The notes beneath the pieces were generated by a model. That model did no database searches. It was not told where the DNA came from and worked only from the letters and a program-made list of their open reading frames with translations. From NCBI RefSeq assembly GCF_003353015.1, contig NZ_QREM01000010.1:140912-204911 (forward strand): a stretch of 64,000 bases of DNA, given 5' to 3'. Origin of the DNA: Xanthomonas arboricola (GTDB lineage Bacteria > Pseudomonadota > Gammaproteobacteria > Xanthomonadales > Xanthomonadaceae). Below, one piece after another: positions 27,440 to 36,529 of this stretch. The translations under genes were made by a program, and so were the position numbers. Numbering within the stretch: the first letter of the stretch is position 1; each line of letters opens with the position of its first letter.

Positions 27440-30400
27440 CTACTGGTCGTGCAGCGAGGTCAGCGGCAACTGGATCTCGCATTCCAGGCGCGTATCGCTG
27501 AGCTCGTAACGGGTCTGCGCGCCGTGGCTGTACGGCAGGGCCTTTTCGATCAGGCGGCGGCCGAATCCGCCCGCCTGGTCGCGATCGCCGCGTCGCTGCT
27601 GGCTGGCGCCTTCTTCGATCCACGACAGCACCAGGCGCGCAGAGGCGTCGTCGTCGGACACCACATCCCAGCGCACCGACAAGGTGCCGGTCTCCACCGC
27701 CAGCGCGCCATGCTTGAGTGCATTGGTTGCCAGCTCGTGCAGCGCCAGCGCCAGCGTCTGCACGGTGGACTTGCGCAGCGCCACATCCGGTCCCTCCACC
27801 ACGATGCGCTGTTGATCGGGTTCGGCACCGAGCGCATCCAGCTCCATGCGCAGCAGGGCGCCGATGGTGGTGGGCACATTGTCGGACTGCGACAACAGCC
27901 CTTGCACGCGCGACAACGCAGACAGCCGGTCGTCGAACCTGCCGGCGAATTCCGGCATGCTGTGGCTGGTCTGCACGGTCTGCTTGGCGACCGACTGCAC
28001 CACGGTGATCAGGTTGCGGGTGCGGTGCTGCAATTCGCTGACCAGCACGCGCTGCTCGTCCTGCAGGCGGCGCAGATTGTCCGATTCGGTCGAGGTTCCC
28101 AGCCACTCCAGCACCTGGCCGCGCTCGTCCAGCACCGGCGCGCTGCGCGTGTGGAACCAGCGGTAGCGATCCTCGGCGGCATTGAACAGGCGATGCTCCA
28201 CGTCCAGCCCGCCGGTACGCGCACTGTCGTGCCAGGCATTCAAGGTCAGCTCGCGCTCGTCCGGATGCACCGCCTGCAACCAGCCCAGCTCCAGGCTTTC
28301 GCCATCGCCCTGCCCGGTATAGCTGGACCATTGCGGGCTGGACCAGGTCCAGCGACCGCCATCGAGTGAACGCCACACCAGCTGCGGAATGCCTTCCATC
28401 AGGGTGCGCAGGCGCTGCTCGCTGCTGCGCAAGGCGCGCTCGGCGCGCGTCAGCGGGGTCACGTCCATGAAGGTCAACACCGCGCCGCCGATGAAGTTGT
28501 TGACAGTGCGGTACGGCAGCACCCGCACCATGTAGCGGGCGCGGGTGGCGGGGTTTTCCACTTCGCGGTCCAGCACCGCCAGCGTGCGGATCACCCGCCG
28601 CACGTCGTCCTGCAGCTCGTCGTAGGTCACGTGCAGCTTGATGTTGCTGATCGGCCGGTGGATATCGCTTTCCACCAACGGCAGGATGTCGGTCACCGCG
28701 GGGGTGAAGTTGGTGACGCGCAGCTCGTTGTCCAGGAACACGGTGGCGATCTGGGTGCTTTCCAGCAGGTTCTTCAGGTCGCTGTTGGCATGCGCCAGCT
28801 CCTGCACGCGATGGGCCAGCTCGCCGTTGACCGTGGTGACTTCCTCGTTGACCGACTGCAGTTCCTCCTTGGAGGTTTCCAGCTCTTCGTTGGCGCTCTG
28901 CAGCTCTTCGTTGAGCGACTGGTATTCCTCGTTGGAGGACTTGAGCTCCTCGTTGGTGCTCTCCAGCTCCTCGATCATCGACTGCAGCCGCTCGCGGGTC
29001 ATGCGCAGTTCGTTCTCCAGCGCCTGCACGTGTGCGTTGTCGGACACGGTGTCCTTGGGCGGCGCCAGCTCGGCCAGTTCGCGCGCTTCCACTTCCTGGA
29101 ACAACACCACGTAGCCGCGCGGCACCTCCGAATCCAGCGTCGGCTCCACGAACAGGTCCACTGCCAGGGTCGCCGCATCCTCGTGCATCTGGATGCCCTT
29201 GGCCTGCACCGGCGTCATGTCCGCCTCGGCGCGGCCAAGCGCGCTGCGCAACTCCAGCCGCAGGTCGCGGTGGACGAGGTTGAGCAGGTTCAAGCTGGGC
29301 GCGCCGCCGCCGGGACGGATGAAACGGCCGGCCTGCGAGGAGAAATGCAGCACGTCGAAATGTTCGTCCAGCACCGCATAGGCCGGCGCATAGCGGTCGG
29401 CGATGCGCTCGCCGGCAAGCACCAGCGCATTGCTGGCACTGCGCTGCTGACGGCTTGCCACCGGGACATGGCCGTCCAGTCCGAGCGAGGACGACGGAAA
29501 GGTCGCGTGCATGCGGCTGTCGGCATCGATCTTCTGGAACACGCGGAAGCTGCGCTCCACCGGTGCGAACAACTTGGCGTGCCGCGAGACGTTTTCGGCG
29601 TTGCCCAGGAACAGGTAGCCGCCCGGCTTGAGCGCGAAGTGAAACACCGGGATCACCCGGTTCTGCAATTCGGCATCCAGGTAGATCAGCAGGTTGCGGC
29701 ACGACACCAGATCCAGCCGCGAGAACGGCGGGTCCTTGACGATGCTGTGCTGCGAGAACACGCACAGCTCGCGCAGCTGCTTGCTCACCACATAGGTGTC
29801 GCCTTCCTTGACGAACCAGCGCTGCAGGCGCTCCGGCCCCACGTCGGCGACGATGCCGGACGAATAACGCCCCACCCGCGCAATGGCCAGTGCCCGCCCG
29901 TCGATGTCGCTGGCGAAGATCTGGATGCGTGGCGCCACGTCCAGCGTCTGCGCGTGCTCGCGCAACAGCATCGCCAGCGAGTACGCCTCTTCACCGGTGG
30001 AACAGCCCAGCACCCACACGCGCAGGTGGTCGCCCGCCTGCTTGCCCTGGAACAGGCGCGGGATCACCTGCTGCTCCAGGAACTCGAACTCGCGGCGGTC
30101 GCGGAAGAACTGGGTCACGCCGATCAGCAGATCGTTGAACAGCAGCAGCGGTTCGTCGAAGCGGCTGCGCAGCTGCTCCAGATACTGTTCCAGCGTGTCC
30201 ACCTGCACCACCTGCATGCGCCGCTGCACGCGGCGCAGGAACGTGGCGCGCTTGTAGCCGTGGAAATCGTGGCCGGTGGCATTGCGCAGGATGCTGGCGA
30301 CCTGGCTGAGCTGATCGTTCTCGCTGCCGTTGCGCACGCCCACCGGGGCCGGATGGCCGAAGCGATGATGGCGCTGCATATGCGCGGCGATGCGAGCGGC

Positions 30401-31003
30401 CACGCGCGGCAGCGGCAGGATGTCGTCGCTGATGGCGGCCGGGTTGCCGGCATTGCGCAGGTCCATGCCGTGCAAGGACGGCTCGTCCACCGCCAATGCC
30501 AGACCGCCGCACTCCTTGATGGCCGCAGTGCCCAGGGTGCCGTCGCCATCGAAGCGGCCCATGATCAGGCCGATCACATTGCCGTCCTGGTCGTGCGCCA
30601 TCGAGACGAAGAAGCTGTCGATCAAGCCGTGATCGCCGGCTTCCTCCAACGGCCGCAGCCGCAGCCGGCCTTCTTCCAGGGTCACCAGCGTATGGCTGGG
30701 GGGCAGGTAAATGTGCCCGGGATGCAGCGCATCGCCATCCTCGGGCGCCAGCAGCAGACTGGATTGCGTGCCGAGCAACTCGCGCAGGCGCGGCTCGTCC
30801 AGCAGGTGGCGATCGCGCAGCAACAGCATGATGACCAGATTGGGCGCCCCGGCGATTGCGTCGAGCAGTTCGGCCAGACGCGTGGCATCCAGGCCATCGG
30901 CACCGACACCGAGAATGAACAACGGTGATGGCGCCACGGCGTCGTGCGCAGTGGTCGCTGCCGGGTCGTCGCAGGAAGTGTCGTCGTCGGTCATTGCAGC
31001 CAT
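27440..31003 (-). CDS. CheB-like/CheR/PAS/HWE-histidine-kinase hybrid
   Basis: A 1187-residue cytoplasmic signalling protein. Domains: CheB methylesterase-like ~27-198; CheR methyltransferase ~228-495 (SAM motif LGCSTGEEAYSLAM; SCRNLLIYL); PAS-like ~530-645; a Glu/Ser heptad coiled coil ~660-740 ('EELKSSNEEYQSLNEELQS'); PAS ~745-850; PAS ~860-980 ('WSSPQWSSYTGQGDGESL'); HWE histidine kinase ~985-1187 (H-box SELQHRTRNLITVVQS, N-box ALHELATNALKHGAL). In the CheB part the catalytic Ser and His positions are replaced (GVGADGLDA, MLLLRDRHL), while the late Asp (FDGDGTLG) remains, so esterase activity should be lost. Start uncertain: TTG 31033, ATG 31003 or ATG 30994. Divergent from a lone receiver. 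Confidence 0.9.
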   Translation of the reverse strand: MAAMTDDDTSCDDPAATTAHDAVAPSPLFILGVGADGLDATRLAELLDAIAGAPNLVIMLLLRDRHLLDEPRLRELLGTQSSLLLAPEDGDALHPGHIYLPPSHTLVTLEEGRLRLRPLEEAGDHGLIDSFFVSMAHDQDGNVIGLIMGRFDGDGTLGTAAIKECGGLALAVDEPSLHGMDLRNAGNPAAISDDILPLPRVAARIAAHMQRHHRFGHPAPVGVRNGSENDQLSQVASILRNATGHDFHGYKRATFLRRVQRRMQVVQVDTLEQYLEQLRSRFDEPLLLFNDLLIGVTQFFRDRREFEFLEQQVIPRLFQGKQAGDHLRVWVLGCSTGEEAYSLAMLLREHAQTLDVAPRIQIFASDIDGRALAIARVGRYSSGIVADVGPERLQRWFVKEGDTYVVSKQLRELCVFSQHSIVKDPPFSRLDLVSCRNLLIYLDAELQNRVIPVFHFALKPGGYLFLGNAENVSRHAKLFAPVERSFRVFQKIDADSRMHATFPSSSLGLDGHVPVASRQQRSASNALVLAGERIADRYAPAYAVLDEHFDVLHFSSQAGRFIRPGGGAPSLNLLNLVHRDLRLELRSALGRAEADMTPVQAKGIQMHEDAATLAVDLFVEPTLDSEVPRGYVVLFQEVEARELAELAPPKDTVSDNAHVQALENELRMTRERLQSMIEELESTNEELKSSNEEYQSLNEELQSANEELETSKEELQSVNEEVTTVNGELAHRVQELAHANSDLKNLLESTQIATVFLDNELRVTNFTPAVTDILPLVESDIHRPISNIKLHVTYDELQDDVRRVIRTLAVLDREVENPATRARYMVRVLPYRTVNNFIGGAVLTFMDVTPLTRAERALRSSEQRLRTLMEGIPQLVWRSLDGGRWTWSSPQWSSYTGQGDGESLELGWLQAVHPDERELTLNAWHDSARTGGLDVEHRLFNAAEDRYRWFHTRSAPVLDERGQVLEWLGTSTESDNLRRLQDEQRVLVSELQHRTRNLITVVQSVAKQTVQTSHSMPEFAGRFDDRLSALSRVQGLLSQSDNVPTTIGALLRMELDALGAEPDQQRIVVEGPDVALRKSTVQTLALALHELATNALKHGALAVETGTLSVRWDVVSDDDASARLVLSWIEEGASQQRRGDRDQAGGFGRRLIEKALPYSHGAQTRYELSDTRLECEIQLPLTSLHDQ

Positions 31004-31201
31004 CGCATCAACGGCGCCGGGTGGGAGGCGCAATCGTCAATGATGGCGCAAACCCGCCTCTACCGCTACGCAGCGTCTGAGCGATACAGGTGCAACGCGC
31101 GCACGGGTTGTGGAAGCGCCTGCTTACGCGCGGCGTTAACCGACGCGGCGCGCACTATGGCCTGCGCTGCGTCGGACGGCGCCACCGCGCGAGGAGTTCC
31201 C

Positions 31202-31585
31202 ATGCTGGACAATCCACTCAACGGGCTTCGCATCCTCGTGGTCGAGGACGATTACCTGCTGGCCGAATCGCTCAACGACCTGTTGGTGGAGGCCGGCGTC
31301 TGCGTGCTCGGGCCGGTGGGCAATGTGCCGGAAGCGCTGTCGCTGGTGACCTCCGGGCAGACCATCGACGGTGCCTTGCTCGACGTCAATGTGCGTGGCC
31401 AACCGGTGTTCCCGGTGGCCGATGCGCTGCTCGCGCGCGGCGTGCCTTTCTCGTTCTGTTCCGGCTACGACCGCTACACGCTACCGCCGCGGTTTGCGCA
31501 CCTGTCCTACTGCATGAAGCCATACAACCCGCGCACCATTACTGCCCTGCTCGGCAACCAGACCCAGCCGACCGAGCACTACTGA
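31202..31585 (+). CDS. Single-domain response regulator receiver
   Basis: A 127-residue stand-alone receiver. 'LRILVVEDDYLLAESLNDLL' holds the acidic pair, 'IDGALLDVNVRG' the phosphoacceptor Asp, 'FSFCSGYDRYTL' the Ser/Thr position and 'YCMKPYNP' the Lys. Such receivers are typical partners of HWE kinases. It is divergent from the CheB/CheR/HWE hybrid with a 198-bp shared region, which makes that kinase the likely phosphodonor. The start has GAGGAG eight bases upstream. With no output domain it must act by protein contact or as a phosphate sink. Its 3' end overlaps the next, convergent gene by 7 bp. Confidence 0.92.
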   Translation: MLDNPLNGLRILVVEDDYLLAESLNDLLVEAGVCVLGPVGNVPEALSLVTSGQTIDGALLDVNVRGQPVFPVADALLARGVPFSFCSGYDRYTLPPRFAHLSYCMKPYNPRTITALLGNQTQPTEHY

Positions 31586-31806
31586 TCGGTGCCGTCGGTG
31601 GACACCGCAGCGTCCTGGCGCAGCGCGCGTTCTTCTTCGCCCAGTTGATTGAGCAACTCCACGGCCGATTGATGGGTGGTGCGCAGGGTTTCCATCGGCT
31701 TGGAGGCCTCGTTGCGCAAGGCGTACAACGCAAAGCCCATCACGTTGAGGCGATTGCGCAGCTGATGCAGCAGCTCGCGCCGCCGTTCGTGGGTCGGGTC
31801 GCTCAC
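31579..31806 (-). CDS. Small protein resembling a histidine-kinase DHp helix pair
   Basis: A 75-residue helical protein. 'ERRRELLHQLRNRLNVMGFALYALRNEA' resembles a kinase H-box (His followed by Arg-Asn and a long helix), and 'ETLRTTHQSAVELLNQLGEEERAL' could be the second DHp helix. There is no ATPase domain. It starts with GTG immediately after the stop of the sigma-54 regulator gene (TAG then GTG), so the pair is translationally linked. It may accept, hold or relay phosphate for that regulator, or regulate it by docking; this is inference. The 3' end overlaps the receiver gene on the other strand. Confidence 0.7.
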   Translation of the reverse strand: MSDPTHERRRELLHQLRNRLNVMGFALYALRNEASKPMETLRTTHQSAVELLNQLGEEERALRQDAAVSTDGTDQ

Positions 31807-33087
31807 CTACGCGTCCTTGTCGCTGAGCCGGTTGTGCAGGGTGCGCACGCTGATCCCCAACTCGCGCGCCGCCGCCTTCTTGTTGAAACGCGTGCGCGCC
31901 AACGCCGCCTCGATCATGGCGTCCTCGGCCTGGCGCATGGTCCAGCCTGCCGGAATCAGCAGGCCGTCCTGGTCGGCCTGCGGCACGGTCTGCACCACAT
32001 CCGGTGCGCTCAACAGGTCGCCGTCCGAGCGCAGGTACAGGTAGCGGATGAACGAGCGCAACTCGCGCACGTTGCCTGGCCAGGTGTGGTACGCCAGGTA
32101 GCGCAGCAGGGATTTGGTCGGCAGCTTGCGGGTGCCGTACTTGAGGTTGAGCTCGTCGATCACGCGCAGGCCCAGCAGGCGCGCATCGCCGCGACGCTCG
32201 CGCAGTGGCGGCACCTGGATCGGATACTCGTTGAGCCGGTAGTACAGATCCTCGCGCAGCACGCCGTGCTCGCGTTGCACATGCTGGTGCGTGGCGGCGA
32301 TCACGCGCGCGTCCAATGGAATTTCCTCGCTGCCACCCACGCGCATGAAGCTGCGTGACTCGATCGCGCGCAGCAGGTAGACCTGCAACCGGGTCGGCAT
32401 CTCGCCGATCTCGTCCAGGAACAAGGTGCCATCGGCGGCCTGTTCCAGGAAGCCGGCATGCCGACGATCGGCACCGGTGAAGCTGCCACGCTCGTGGCCG
32501 AACAACTGGCTGGCCAGCAGTTCCTCGGGGATGGCACCGCAGTTGACCGGCACGAAGCGACCACGACGGCCGGAGACCCGATGGATCGCGCGCGCCACCA
32601 GGTCCTTGCCGGTGCCGGTCTCGCCGGTCACCAGCACGTTCAGGTCGGTCGGCGCCACGCGCACGATGTCCTTGCGCAACAGCACGATGCTGTCGCTGTT
32701 GCCGATGATGCCCAGGTTGCCCTGCTGCGCTTCGCGCATGCCGCCGAGCACGCGTTCCAGCCGTTCGGGCGCGAACGGCTTGGTGAGGAACGCGCTGACG
32801 CCGAACTGCTGCGCGCGGCCCTGGGTTTCGTGGGCGTAGTCGCCGGAAACCACCACGATCTGCGGGGTGTGATCCGGATCGAGGCGTTCGATGAGATCGA
32901 AACCGCTGCCGTCGGGCAGGCCAACGTCCACCACCAACAGGTCGGGGAAGTTGCTGTCCAGCCAACGGCTGGCTTCGCCAAGGGTATGGATGCCCTTGGC
33001 ACGGAAGCCGCTATCGGTGGCTAGCTCGACCACCTGATCGCAGAACTCCACGTCGTCGTCGATGATGGCGCAGGAAAGACGGTCCAT
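31807..33087 (-). CDS. Sigma-54-dependent response regulator (NtrC family)
   Basis: A 426-residue enhancer-binding activator. The receiver (1-120) has 'CAIIDDDVEFC', phosphoacceptor 'DLLVVDVGLPDGSGF' and 'FLTKPFA'. The AAA+ domain has Walker A GETGTGKD, the sigma-54 contact loop GSFTGAD (GAFTGA variant), Walker B 'GTLFLDEIGEMP' and the R-finger region 'LREDLYYRLNEYPIQVPPLRER'. The Fis-type helix-turn-helix is at the C-terminus (AALARTRFNKKAAARELGISVRTLHNRL). ATG 33087 fits the family start. The gene downstream is a tiny DHp-like protein. The cognate kinase is not adjacent unless it is the HWE hybrid. Confidence 0.93.
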   Translation of the reverse strand: MDRLSCAIIDDDVEFCDQVVELATDSGFRAKGIHTLGEASRWLDSNFPDLLVVDVGLPDGSGFDLIERLDPDHTPQIVVVSGDYAHETQGRAQQFGVSAFLTKPFAPERLERVLGGMREAQQGNLGIIGNSDSIVLLRKDIVRVAPTDLNVLVTGETGTGKDLVARAIHRVSGRRGRFVPVNCGAIPEELLASQLFGHERGSFTGADRRHAGFLEQAADGTLFLDEIGEMPTRLQVYLLRAIESRSFMRVGGSEEIPLDARVIAATHQHVQREHGVLREDLYYRLNEYPIQVPPLRERRGDARLLGLRVIDELNLKYGTRKLPTKSLLRYLAYHTWPGNVRELRSFIRYLYLRSDGDLLSAPDVVQTVPQADQDGLLIPAGWTMRQAEDAMIEAALARTRFNKKAAARELGISVRTLHNRLSDKDA

Positions 33088-33667
33088 GAGCGCTTCTGTC
33101 CGCAATGACTAGTACATGTTCAGTTGAGAATTGTGACGGCGGCGCGAAAAAACACGCCTGCACATCACCACGGGAGGGCACATCGCTGTCACGGCCGTTC
33201 GGCCATGCGGCGCTCGTTTCCCCCAAGTCGAGCTCGCCGCTGAAGTCCGGACCGAAGTACGCATGGCGACGCTGGATTGCGCCAGTGCCAAGCGTCATGG
33301 TTGGGGTCGGTCCGCGCGTCGAATTGGCCGAAACGCCAAGAAGCGCAAGGTTTGCAGGGGGTGGAAGGCGGCCCCGGCAGGGCTACCGCCGGGCCGGCCC
33401 TGGGGACCAGCTCGCCTGGCATGCGCCGCCGCGTGATCGGGATGTCAGCTCACGCTGATGTGGACCAACGCCGCCGGAGGCGTTGCGCAGGCCCGGCTGC
33501 AAGGGCAGCGGGTGCGAGGTGTTGTCGACAGCCTACGCGGTGGCCGTGCAGACGGTGTGCATGGTCCTGCCCGCCCGGCGACACGGCGACGCAGCCGGAG
33601 CACCGGCGAAGTGAAGCGCGGCACGCGCCCGCCGTGCGCGTGCCGGATCTGCGCCGCCAGCGGCGAC
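33088..33667. other. Intergenic stretch, no gene seen
   Basis: About 580 bp between two leftward genes. Open frames on the plus strand (to about 33880) are arginine/proline-rich and look like shadows. I noticed no repeat or strong hairpin. It must hold the promoter of the sigma-54 regulator at its left end. Confidence 0.5.
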
Positions 33668-33853
33668 TCAGCGCTTCTCGGAGCCGTCCGGCCGTTCGTA
33701 GTCGTGTTCCGGATCGGCCTTGTTCACGTCGCGATCGTCGTCGGGCATGTCGTGGACCTTCCAGTCGGCATCCTCGTTGCGCTGCTCCTGCGGCGTAAAC
33801 GGCTTGTTCTGGTCGGTATCCGGACCCCACGGCTTTTTCGGTTCGCGACCCAT
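33668..33853 (-). CDS. Small, highly charged hypothetical protein
   Basis: A 61-residue protein made almost wholly of charged and polar residues (MGREPKKPWGPDTDQNKPF..., then 'DMPDDDRDVNKADPEHDYE'). It has no hydrophobic core and is probably intrinsically disordered. The ATG has a GGGAG at a good distance. Small hydrophilic proteins of this kind accompany general-stress genes in many soil and plant bacteria; the divergent neighbour is a stress-type SDR. Function unknown. Confidence 0.75.
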   Translation of the reverse strand: MGREPKKPWGPDTDQNKPFTPQEQRNEDADWKVHDMPDDDRDVNKADPEHDYERPDGSEKR

Positions 33854-34064
33854 CGTGCTTCTCCCGGGTGGTGGTGGTGACCCGACGCTAGGCCGGTGCG
33901 CATTGCACAGCGGTGAACAACGCTGTGCGATGGCGTGAAGCCGCCGCCGCGCAGGCAGCAGCGGTATCACCACACGCGCCGCCGACATCGCCTAGTCCGC
34001 ATGTTTACGTTTGCGCACGCACACTGCAGTCCACCGTGATGCGTCACACCGCCAGGAGACCAGG

Positions 34065-34931
34065 ATGCCCGTACCCAATTACCCACGCCCGCCATTCAAG
34101 CCGCAGCAGCAGAGCTTTCCCGGACGCACCGAAAAGATGGATCCGCGCCCGGACCACGGCGAGGAGAGCTACGTCGGCCACGGACAGCTCACCGGCAAAC
34201 GGGCGTTGATCACCGGCGGTGACAGCGGCATCGGTGCGGCGGTGGCGATTGCATACGCGCGCGAAGGTGCCGATGTGGCGATCGCGTACCTGCCCGACGA
34301 GCAGGAAGATGCCGCCAAGATCGGCGCGTTGATCGAGAAGGCCGGCGTCAAGGCGTTGCTGGTGGGCTGCGACATCAGCGACCCCAAGCAGGCCGCTGCG
34401 CTGATCGAGCAGGTCCACAGCCAGTTCGGCGGCCTGGACATCCTGGTCAACAATGCCGCCTACCAGCAGTACTTCGAGAAGTTCGAGGACATCACTCTGG
34501 ACGAATGGCGCAAGACCTTCGATACCAATGTGCATGCGGCGTTCCATCTGGTGCAGCTGTCGGTGCCGCTGATGAAGCAGGGTGGCTCCATCATCAACAC
34601 CGCCTCGGTGCAGTCCAAGAAACCGACCCCGAACATCCTGCCGTACGCCGCCACCAAGGGCGCGCTGGCCAATTTGACCATCGGCCTGGCTGGCGTGCTG
34701 GCCGACAGGCACATCCGCGTCAATGCGGTGCTGCCGGGTCCGATCTGGACACCGTTCATTCCCGCCGGCATGGATGAGGACTCGGTGGAAAACTTCGGCG
34801 GTCAGACGCCGATGGGCCGTCCCGGGCAACCGGTCGAGCTGGCATCGGCGTACGTGATGCTGGCAGCCGATACCGCCAGCTACACCTCCGGCACCTTGCT
34901 GACCATCGCCGGCGGCGCCGTCACGCTGTAA
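34065..34931 (+). CDS. Short-chain dehydrogenase/reductase (YghA/general-stress type)
   Basis: A 288-residue NAD(P)-dependent SDR of the subgroup with an N-terminal extension ('PNYPRPPFKPQQQSFPGRTEKMDPRPDHGEESYVGHGQLTGK'). The cofactor loop is 'ALITGGDSGIGAAVAIAYAREGADVAI'. The catalytic Ser is in 'SIINTASVQS', with Tyr and Lys in 'LPYAATKGAL'; 'NNAAYQQ' is present. E. coli YghA and Bacillus stress SDRs share this layout. Substrate unknown. The ATG has CAGGAG upstream. A terminator follows at 34959. Confidence 0.93.
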   Translation: MPVPNYPRPPFKPQQQSFPGRTEKMDPRPDHGEESYVGHGQLTGKRALITGGDSGIGAAVAIAYAREGADVAIAYLPDEQEDAAKIGALIEKAGVKALLVGCDISDPKQAAALIEQVHSQFGGLDILVNNAAYQQYFEKFEDITLDEWRKTFDTNVHAAFHLVQLSVPLMKQGGSIINTASVQSKKPTPNILPYAATKGALANLTIGLAGVLADRHIRVNAVLPGPIWTPFIPAGMDEDSVENFGGQTPMGRPGQPVELASAYVMLAADTASYTSGTLLTIAGGAVTL

Positions 34932-35359
34932 CGCCAACCCGCGCCGCACCCCGGCACCAGGCCCGCCTTGCTTCCCCAGCCAGGCGGGCCTTTGCGTTTC
35001 TGCAGCGCGCGCGCAGTGCGCAGGCGGACTCGCCCCTCCCTGCACCACAGCCGTGCCCGGCATGTTGTGCACTCCTGCACATCCACAGTGCCGGTGAGGC
35101 TTCGGTCAAGACCACGCTCGCGCGCCACGCACCCACCACTGTGCCTGCTCTCACGGCCGGGTTCCTACCGTAGGCGGTGCTGGATCGTGATGCATGTCCC
35201 CTCCTTGTCGCCCGGAGCTGCCCGCCACCCACGCGTGGTGCAGGCGCAGCGCCCTGCCGACGCGATGACATCACGCAACACGCATCGATACGTGCGAGGT
35301 GGTGCATCCGCGCCATTGCGAGGCCGGCGCGTCAGCGCCCTCCACAAGGCAGGCAATCC
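34932..35359. other. Intergenic region before the glycan operon
   Basis: It contains the SDR terminator (34959-35001) and then about 350 bp without a recognisable gene, ending in the galE leader. A short TGTGCA/TGCACA dyad lies near 35066-35081. The galE promoter should be here. Confidence 0.5.
34959..35001 (+). terminator. Intrinsic terminator of the SDR gene
   Basis: A 10-bp stem AGGCCCGCCT (34959-34968) pairs with AGGCGGGCCT (34982-34991). The loop is 13 nt and the 3' side is T-rich (TTTGCGTTTCT). It begins 27 bp after the SDR stop. Confidence 0.75.
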
Positions 35360-36529
35360 ATGAGAATTCTGGTCACTGGCGGCACCGGCTACATCGGCTC
35401 ACATACCTGCGTCGAGTTGGCGCGACGTGGCCACGCGGTGTGCATCGTCGATAATTTGAGCAACTCTTCCGGACGCGTCCTGGACCATCTGCAGCACCTG
35501 ACGGGCGCTCGTCCGGACTTCCATCGCATGGATGTGCGCGCCCCCGCGCTGGCCGAGCTGCTGGTTGCCAGGAAGATCGACGCGGTGCTGCATTTTGCCG
35601 CGCTCAAGGCCGTGGGCGAATCGGTGCGCGAGCCGTTGCTGTACTTCAACAACAACGTGACCGGCACGCTGGCGCTGCTGCGCGCGATGCGCACCGCCGA
35701 GGTGACCTCGCTGGTGTTCAGCTCCTCGGCCACCGTCTATGGAGACGCCAACACCAGCCCGATCCGGGAAGACGCGCCATTGAAGGCGGTCAATCCCTAC
35801 GGACGCACCAAGCTGATGATGGAGGAGATGATCGCCGACCTCAGCGCGGCCTGGCCGGCGTTCAATGCCGCGCTGCTGCGGTACTTCAACCCGGTCGGTG
35901 CGCATCCCAGCGGCTACCTGGGCGAAGACCCGAGTGGCGTGCCGAACAACCTGATGCCCTATATCGCGCAGGTGGCGGTCGGCCGCCGCGATGCGCTGCA
36001 GGTGTTTGGCGACGACTATCCCACCGCCGACGGCACCGGCGTGCGCGATTACCTGCATGTGATGGATCTGGCGCGCGCGCACGTGGATGCCATCGACTAC
36101 CTGCAGCGCGAACGCACCGGCCTGGTGGCCAATCTCGGCACCGGGCGCGGCCACAGCGTGCGCGAGGTGGCCGCCGCGTTCGAATGCGCCAGCGGCCGGC
36201 GCATTCCGCTGCGCATTGCGCCGCGTCGCGCCGGCGATGTGGCGGTGTACTACGCCAATGCCACGCTTGCCCATCGCCTGCTCGGCTGGAAGGCCGAACA
36301 CGACCTGGACCGCATGTGCCGCGACACCTGGCGCTGGCAGTCCATGCATCCGGATGGCTATGCCACCTCGCGCCTGGGCACGCTGCGCATCCCGGCACCC
36401 GTGCCGGAGACCGCGCCTGTCCACGACGCAGCGGCGCCGCTACGCCGTCTGCTGCCGGCTGCCGATTCCCGTCGACGCAGCGAGCCGGCGCGCCCGCCAC
36501 TGCTGAGCGACCGCCTTTCGCGCGCCTGA
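35360..36529 (+). CDS. galE: UDP-glucose 4-epimerase
   Basis: Interconverts UDP-glucose and UDP-galactose, here probably supplying UDP-galactopyranose to the mutase encoded downstream. The 389-residue product has the NAD loop 'ILVTGGTGYIGSHTC', the catalytic Ser/Thr region 'VFSSSATVYG', Tyr-x3-Lys in 'VNPYGRTKLMMEEM' and the classic 'RYFNPVGAHPSG'. The canonical enzyme is about 338 residues; the last ~50 residues are an Arg/Pro/Ala-rich extension that looks disordered. The ATG at 35360 follows AGGCAA and gives the exact family N-terminus. A small terminator overlaps the stop codon, 18 bp before the next gene starts. Confidence 0.94.
   Translation: MRILVTGGTGYIGSHTCVELARRGHAVCIVDNLSNSSGRVLDHLQHLTGARPDFHRMDVRAPALAELLVARKIDAVLHFAALKAVGESVREPLLYFNNNVTGTLALLRAMRTAEVTSLVFSSSATVYGDANTSPIREDAPLKAVNPYGRTKLMMEEMIADLSAAWPAFNAALLRYFNPVGAHPSGYLGEDPSGVPNNLMPYIAQVAVGRRDALQVFGDDYPTADGTGVRDYLHVMDLARAHVDAIDYLQRERTGLVANLGTGRGHSVREVAAAFECASGRRIPLRIAPRRAGDVAVYYANATLAHRLLGWKAEHDLDRMCRDTWRWQSMHPDGYATSRLGTLRIPAPVPETAPVHDAAAPLRRLLPAADSRRRSEPARPPLLSDRLSRA

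Noticed and set aside
28631-30928. Rightward 765-codon open frame inside the hybrid kinase gene
   Set aside because: Histidine/glutamine/valine-rich antisense shadow with no domain; the leftward frame has clear CheR, PAS and HWE motifs.
33105-33880. Rightward open frames in the gap after the sigma-54 regulator
   Set aside because: No good ribosome-binding site, arginine-rich composition, and overlap with a supported leftward small gene.
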